From Takakia lepidozioides (Eukaryota; Streptophyta; Takakiopsida; Takakiales; Takakiaceae), in assembly GCA_030704615.1 (NCBI GenBank), contig CM060731.1:49042001-49106000 (forward strand): a DNA stretch of 64,000 nucleotides, written 5' to 3'. The translations under genes were made by a program, and so were the position numbers. Within the stretch, counting starts at the first letter, position 1; each line of letters opens with the position of its first letter. This document shows, one piece after another, positions 58,122-64,000 of the stretch. A model generated the notes under the pieces. The model saw only the letters and a list, made by a program, of their open reading frames with translations. It had not been told where the DNA came from and made no database searches.

Positions 58122-61100
58122 ATGGCTCCGAATTCCTACGCTATAGTTTGCTGTCCTCCGCAACTTGGGAGAGCCTGGATCCCAAACGAGGGAGGACTTT
58201 GCAGAGTGACTGAAACTTACCTTTGTTCCAAATTCAAGCTCAAACCGGGCACAGTTTATTTGGAAGAAGAAAGGAAGGATGTTCCTGGACAGGTTGACGA
58301 GACCATTGTCGTGCTAGGTAACGACGGAGGTTGCGGAATCGAATGGCACGTCCCCCCCCGTCAGACACCATCCTGTACCGAGCTGTGGGAATGCCCATTC
58401 CCTTTCCGAATCAGTCGCTGCCCACACCATCCACAAAGGAGTCCGGAAACCGAGAGGCGGCCACTGCCAACAGAGAGGTATGCAACGATAATCATTCCCG
58501 ACCTGGACCGTCAAGACCCTCCATAGCTTCTCGTGTGGACGTATTCGACATTTCCGACGAGGAAGATGATTGCATTGAGGTACCCATGTCCTCCACACGG
58601 TCGTTCAAATCCGGCATGGACGTCTCTGTAGGTGCTACGCATGTGCCCTCGAGCATAACTCCAACCCGGTCCATTGTGCAGCTCCTACGACAACATCACC
58701 TCGATGGTTCTCGCTCCGAGCTGGCTGCTCTCGACTATGCCAAATTCCCAGTCAGAAAGGTAACGTTTCTGCCTCCCGAAGTCGATGGCAATGTCATCTT
58801 CGAGTTTCCACCTGTTTTCTTCGTCAAAGAAAGCCTCCGGGATGTTAACAGACATGGATCGAAAGCATGACGGACACCCCTGGTGTGTGACGAAGACCAG
58901 TAGCACGAAAATTGCTGATGGTGTTCGTGTACGATATGTCCTCTGTGCGGGGAAGCTGAGGTGCCTCAATCCCACCTGCTTCCACTTTCTCTCCAAAGGA
59001 GGGCGGAGAAACGAGACGGATTGGACTGGCACAACGCATCATCCATTCATTGTCTCCAGCCAAGCTCCTGCGGGTTCTTTCAAGTGTGCACATTGCAAAG
59101 AACCACCGACGTGCATGTCCATGTGCAGAGCCAAGCAATATTACGTAATCCATTTGCTCCCGGACTTGACTAGAGCTTGCATACACGTTGGGGTCCACTG
59201 CCACCCCTTGGCGAGAGGCAACATGCGTGAGGCTGTGCAGGAAGCACACGACATCATAAAAGAGGAGGTGAAATTGAGCCCCGGAGCCAGACCAAAGCAG
59301 ATTCAGCTGAAGGCAGCCCACAAGATTGCTCTTGGCAAAATCATGTCTGAAGATGGTTCCGACCGAGAGCCCTTGACCGAAGACGAGATGCGTGACCTCT
59401 TGGAGTCCGTCTCGCACGTTTGTAGTCCGAATGTGCGGAATCACATCGTATCTTGCAAGCAGGAGTTCGGCAGGGGGTCGGACATGTACTCAATCCTGGA
59501 GGTGAAACGAATGACTGGATATGACTACATCCAAGGTAGCAGGTTTCCAGGGCAAGGCAGCGAATCCGATCGTTGTTACATTTTCAAAATGTCGACGTGT
59601 GGGCCTGGGAGTGGAGTCGACTTGGTCACTCGCATGACAACTGGAAACTTGTCGAATGCTTGGGTGATGTTTGATCACATCAAGCGAATTACAAACCATC
59701 AGTGGGTGACTATGGGTGCGCATGTTTATGACTATCACTCCAAGAGGCTCATGACGATTGCAATCTGCGAGATGAAAGGGGAGGACACACAGTCCGAGAT
59801 GCATCTGTGGGAGGGCATAAACGAGCAGATGGCAAGGGCGGGATTGCCAGAGCCCCAATTTCAGGGGATTCATGGCAGACAACGCTCAGGCCAACTGGGC
59901 AGCGGTGCGGCGTGTGTACGGTGAGGACCCCAATGTTCCAATGGAGGGGAAAGAGAGATCCTGTGGATTCCATTGGATGCAGAGTCTATCCCACTACACT
60001 ACCAAATTTGTTGCTAGCTCATTCCAGGCTGAACACCGTGTCCTTTGTACGGCGTGGAAGGATGCACCCACATTTGATGACGCGGAGGTTAAGTTTGCTA
60101 TCATCGAGGCTTGGTGGAACACGTCAGGTGCAGTGGAGACAACCAATCTGGGAGCATTGCACAGCTGGTTGGGGTGGTGGCATTTTCGGTATCGACAGTT
60201 CGGACAGTACATGCGGGAGGTAGGCTGCTGTCAATTTCGTTCATTTGTCTTTCTGTTACGGACATTTCGATTGGTCCCTCACCATTGTTTGTGTCCTTCT
60301 AGGAGCGGTGCTTGGATTCCGACACGGACATGCCGAACACGAATATGGCAGAATCGGTCCACTCCTCCTGGCGAGCGTCTTCTGCTGCCGCACATCTGGT
60401 GGACGTAGTGACGGCCACAACGGAGGACATCGACAGAGCAATCATGCAGCAAGCCACGTACTACAAGTTCCTGAGCGGCAAACAATGGGGCTTTGGGCCG
60501 GACAGGGAGGAATTGTTGGTACGAACAGCTTCGAGGTCCAAGAATCCAGAAATGGGCGACAGCATTGCGAGAGAAGATCAAAGGGACGCCTCTGCACCGC
60601 AGAGGTGAACACCTAGAGGGGGACGTCCGGACTCGCCCTGTCAGGCGGAGGATTGAAGAGGAACCCGGGTGCGAAGAGGATTCCTGGAGATCCGACAGGA
60701 ACATTCGGACAGCACCTCGAGGTCCCGTCATGTTGCCGCACAATGTGTCTTCCAGCAGTGGAAGCCCAAGAAATTCCAGATCGCCGTCGCCTTCAACCGG
60801 GGATTTCGTGCAAAAAATTCCCACCGCTCCCTTGCCCCACATTCCGCCCGCTGTTATGCAGTATGGCCAAGCCATTGTGGAGACGACTGTGTCTGCCTCA
60901 CAGTGGAGAATTGCTCGCACAAAGCCGTCGTTTCGAGGAAGGTGTTCCGCAATTCGTGTGGATACACGGCAACGTTGTTTAGAGATGATAAGGAGGAATC
61001 CAGATGGGGCTGTCCCTGCTCCTACTTTTACAGGAAGATTTGTCCATGCAAAGTTTGCGGAGGCGACAACCACCCAGTTCTGGTTCTGCAGGCACGACAT

Positions 61101-61734
61101 TATGACTTGCGTGTATGGAAAGCCCAAGTACGGCATACAAACAATGCCAGAGGCTCCCCCGGTGTGGCCGGTGGAACCAGGCTGCGATCTGAGTCAGGTT
61201 GAGGCCGACGCCCTTACCGCCGCAGGATTTCGGATGGTGCAGCGCACTGACGTCCCCAGACAACCATTTCCGCTTCCACAGCCTCCACCACCGACCCCTG
61301 TGAGAGCAAGAACAATGGGACACGACAGCTCTAAGCATCCTACACACCGTTGGGGGAAACCGAAGAGGCGGCGACCTCCCTCAAAAGTGAACGAGACAAG
61401 GATGGGGAATGCACTTCGGATGAACTGTACAATCCAGAGCTCGACAGAAGTGCCCCCACCAGGATTCGGGCGTGTGTATCAAATGGCCACGGCGGGCTCA
61501 GCTGTTCGCAATGAGGTGTACACCATCACCATTTCAGAATTACCCACCTGCAATTGCACCGACTTCCAGATCATGGCGAACAAGGGGGCATCATACTGCC
61601 CTTGCAAGCATTTGTACTACGTGTACCTAAAGAGACTCCGTTGTAATTCCACAACTCATCACTTCATACATGCACCAGGGTTGAGCCCCCAGGAGGTTCA
61701 CACTCTTCTGAATATGGATCCAGGGGACCAGTGA
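58122..61734 (+). pseudogene. PM4 MULE transposase with C-terminal SWIM finger (near-complete)
   Basis: The ATG at 58122 begins MAPNSYAIVCCPP. Exon 1 runs to 60219 and exon 2 from 60303, with a GT-AG intron at the same place as in PM1. The N-terminal half has VYLEEERKDVPG, an acidic linker (DVFDISDEEDD) and Cys-rich motifs (HPWCVTKTSS; FKCAHCKEPPTCMSMC). The catalytic core shows WVMFDHIKRITNHQW, TIAICEMKGEDTQSE and FMADNAQANWAAVRRVYG, then CGFHWMQSL; Asp in the first and third and Glu in the second are the likely DDE residues. The SWIM motif reads CNCTDF...YCPCKHLYYVY. Four single-base indels (C-run near 58360, about 58826, about 59868, about 60550) break the frame. Such enzymes cut at terminal repeats and produce 9-bp duplications, as seen around PM4. 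Confidence 0.87.
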
Positions 61735-61982
61735 GCTTGGCTTGCGGTCCACATACAATGGTACGCCCATCCTTTTCGGATAGTAGAACTGTACTGCTGC
61801 CAGTACCTCAGACTCTGGCCACAGAAAGGTCCGACATATGTCTTGCCTACCAGTAACCTGTTTTGCTCGAACTAAGATATTACTATATCGTTCACTTGTT
61901 TCCACGTGCATGTATTTTTGTATGTTGGAGGGTTCATGTTTTTCTGCTTTCCGAAAACTTGCTTTCCTCATTCGACCTCCGA

Positions 61983-62010
61983 CAAGGAAATGCGGCGCCA
62001 AATTTCCAAG
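61983..62010. repeat. Hybrid palindrome near the right end of PM4
   Basis: GAAATGCGGCGCCAAATTTC has a PM4 left arm and a PM1-like right arm. It is the only clear site between the transposase gene and the right terminal repeat. Confidence 0.75.
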
Positions 62011-62514
62011 TATCGTCGTAGGTACCCCCAGAGGCGGCCTTCGCCAACACCAAACCGCTCCGAAATTTCGCACGTGCGAACCCTAATGCGGCATCCTATT
62101 TCCCAGTTCAGTTGCAAACCTTTCCCGCCGAATACCCGAAGAAGACAGAATTGTGAAGTACTGCAGACTGTATTGGTGCAGACTCCATTGGTTCAATCGC
62201 GGCAAAAGGGTCAGCTTCATTCCAATGTTAAGGCATGTAAAACCGCGGAATACTCTATACAGGCCAGTATGCGACGTCCTTTTGCAGTGGTATACTGGAT
62301 TTCCCGTTGCACGGTCACTTATTTCCATGAGCGGATCTAAAAAACCATGAGCGGACTTGTTACTGACGACATATCTTCGCCGCATTACATGATCTGGAAC
62401 GTCCAAAAACGGCAAGGTCAAATAAAAAACTATTATTTTAATACTTGTTTAATCTGCCGCATTTCCAAATTTGGAGGAGTCCGCTCATGAAATCCGCGTA
62501 TCTTAGACTTCGGC

Positions 62515-62576
62515 TCACCGCTCATGCGGCTCATGGCTCATGGCTCATGGTTTCTGCTCATGAAATAGTAAACCTC
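62515..62576 (-). repeat. Right terminal inverted repeat of PM4
   Basis: The plus strand ends CTCATGAAATAGTAAACCTC, the complement of the left end, preceded by a cluster of GGCTCATG and GCTCATGCGG words. The duplication CCCAAGTAC follows at 62577. Confidence 0.88.
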
Positions 62577-62585
62577 CCCAAGTAC

Positions 62586-63004
62586 TAGAGGCACGTGTCA
62601 CTCCCTCGGCAGTTCTAAGAGAAATGACGGAATGTGCAATGAAAAAAACGTGCATGCCAGATGAGCGCTTCCCAGGAGGTACTCAACATCGAATTCGTAG
62701 AATCCAACGGCCCAAAGTACCCCCCACCCAACCAATAGCATCCATCTCCACTTGGACTCAATGACAAGGAATGCAACATCCCATCGCCCACCAAGTCCTG
62801 GTGTGGAGAAAAGTGAGGGAGAGAATGGCCTCCAAGGCCTTATAAGCCCCCCCTCCACACTCGGGGCGGACGCTGTCATCATGACTGCGCACGCTAGTAA
62901 TAGCTGCGACCGCCAGCAGGGGTGGTCGCATCTTTTTTTCTTTTCTTTATTATGTGCGACCACCAGCAGGGGGGTGGTCGCATAATTTTTATTTTTTTTA
63001 ATAG
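62586..63004. other. Foreign DNA between PM4 and the DUF7869 3' half
   Basis: No gene is recognised. A TATAAG box at about 62843 lies in a GC-rich context. Two hairpin-forming words occur near 62908-62935 and 62952-62985, each with GCGACCNCCAGCAGGGG then GGTCGCA, followed by a T-rich run and AATAG at the boundary with the coding sequence. Confidence 0.45.
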
Positions 63005-64000
63005 GTGCGACCCATGAGGACATCGACGGGTTCTTCAGCTACCTTTCAAAGAAGCTGAAGGAATGAAGCACCTACATTCTTTCGGATTTGATGAGGTTAT
63101 TTATGACCTCGCAAGATCTACAGTTCATTCCACAGATTATTCAGGAGGTTCCCGACTTCAAGAATTTTGTAAAGGGTTGTATTCTGGATGGAAAGGAGGC
63201 ATTGGTCGGGATTTCGGAGATGCACGTCTTCCGCTTTTTTAAGGATGCAGAGGGCTGGCCTGTCATGAAGTACAAGAAGTCCGCTACTGATTCAGATTGG
63301 CTTCCAACAAACAATAGCGTGAAGATGTGGAAGTCCGCTACTGACGGGACTCTCAAGCTCCCTGAATGAGACCTAGACACCGTTCCAAGGAGACCTATCT
63401 GGGGAGTCAGGGACGACTCCTCCGAAAAACAGTCATTCATTAAGAATGGAATAAAAAAATACAGGGATTTTTGGACGAAAGGAATGATACTTGACGATCA
63501 TTACAGAGGTCGAATGGAACAATACGACCAGTACTGGGGAAACATTCTCGCCGAGCTGGATAAGCCAATTCCAGAAGCTCCCGAGCGTATTCATCTGCTT
63601 GAGGGATTCTGGCCGAAAATAAATTGGTCCAAGAATCATCTCAGAGATGGAATCCATCCACATATAGTGCCAGATGTGGAAGAAGAGGATGAAATCCTAA
63701 AACCTTACTATGGCCCGAGGTGTGAGCGACCAAGAATATCCTTGAATCCGTTCAATGATATTGAGAAATGGTTTTTTGTGCTCGTTCGCCCTCATGACCC
63801 AAGTACGTGCCCGGTCTAGATGGGGGTGGCAATATCTGACGTGATCCGCGAAAGGGAGGATCCTAATTTTAAGAGGCGAAGGTGGAGTGGTGGAGACCGA
63901 AAAACGATGGTAACCCAACAGACTTGGAAAGGTACAGGGACTGTTGGTCAAAATTTTCGGAGTATAACTCGTCAGATCCTCCTCAATGGATCCATGTGAA
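63005..64000 (+). pseudogene. DUF7869-type transposon protein, 3' part
   Basis: The frame opens with GATHEDIDGFFSYLSKKLKE, the motif expected next after LMVG at 46737, and continues QDLQFIPQIIQEVPDFKNFV, FRFFKDAEGWPVMKYK, a TGA, then IKKYRDFWTKGMILDDHYRG, LLEGFWPKINW and CERPRISLNPFNDIEKWFFV. In-frame TGA codons at 63064 and about 63367 and a TAG near 63819 interrupt it, but one reading frame can be followed throughout. The window ends inside it. It is the remainder of the gene at 45141-46740, displaced by about 16.3 kb of inserted DNA that includes PM4. Confidence 0.75.

Larger units (their letters stand above)
47119..62576. mobile_element. PM4: complete Mutator-like element with ParB-methyltransferase gene, transposase and two unknown genes
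   Basis: The element is 15,458 bp between inverted ends: left GGGGGCTG then CTATTTCATGAGC; right, on the minus strand, GAGGTTTA then CTATTTCATGAGC; 17 of 21 bases match. Contents from the left: unknown gene (minus, 48122-47559), its inverted paralogue (plus, 48673-49249), palindrome array, ParB-methyltransferase gene (minus, 55550-50466), second palindrome array, transposase gene (plus, 58122-61734). Just inside the left end, GTCCGCGGGAATAGGGT matches PM1's GTCCACGGAAATAGGGT at 2463. Single-base indels disable several genes, but all parts can still be read, so this is the best model of the family. Confidence 0.93.

Noticed and set aside
62840-62900. TATA box and start codon of a gene at 62880
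   Set aside because: The frame is short, lacks any recognisable motif and runs into hairpin repeats.

Overview
The window looks like nuclear DNA of a land plant with a large, transposon-rich genome. A fern, lycophyte or bryophyte fits best, but the species cannot be read from the sequence. The evidence is GT-AG introns in almost every gene, decayed pentatricopeptide-repeat (PPR) coding DNA with the plant-type 'LVNMYAKCG' signature, copies of a plant OSB-like 'PDF' motif, and Mutator-like (MULE) transposases with a C-terminal SWIM zinc finger. I see no intact ordinary host gene. Nearly everything is mobile, nested and decaying.

The main content is four related large elements, called PM1 to PM4 here. 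Two are bounded precisely. PM1 (2395-16044) is flanked by the 9-bp direct repeat TATCAGAAA, and PM4 (47119-62576) by the 9-bp repeat CCCAAGTAC. Both have matching terminal inverted repeats containing CTATTTCATGAGC. Inside each, two genes are transcribed divergently. Leftward runs a many-exon gene that joins a ParB-like domain to a beta-class DNA amino-methyltransferase-like domain. Rightward runs a MULE transposase with a SWIM finger. PM4 also has an inverted pair of unknown genes. PM2 (1-2394 plus 16045 to about 25 kb) is an older relative that PM1 split inside its methyltransferase gene. PM3 (35.2-41.6 kb) is a rearranged fragment.

Each element carries its own array of palindromes, between the two genes and inside introns of the ParB-methyltransferase gene: AAATTCGGCGCCGAATTT in PM1, GATGATCGGTACCGATCATC in PM2, GTGTGCGTTGCCGCACAC in PM3 and AAATGCGGCGCCGCATTT in PM4. 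All four share the frame CG-NNNN-CG with different arms. The arrangement suggests a self-recognition system in which the ParB-methyltransferase protein, the transposase, or both, act on the element's own sites. It recalls VANDAL MULEs, whose VANC protein binds family-specific motif arrays. That link is inference.

Layout: 1-2.4 kb, 3' half of the PM2 ParB-methyltransferase gene; 2.4-16.0 kb, PM1; 16.0-25.0 kb, rest of PM2, with an inverted, chimeric block at 21.4-22.45 kb; 25.6-26.3 kb, a MULE fragment; 27-35 kb, repeats, OSB-like motifs and PPR pseudogenes; 35.2-41.6 kb, PM3; 41.6-44.8 kb, repeats and a possible LTR element; 45.1-46.7 and 63.0-64.0 kb, the two halves of a DUF7869-type transposon gene interrupted by DNA that contains PM4; 47.1-62.6 kb, PM4.
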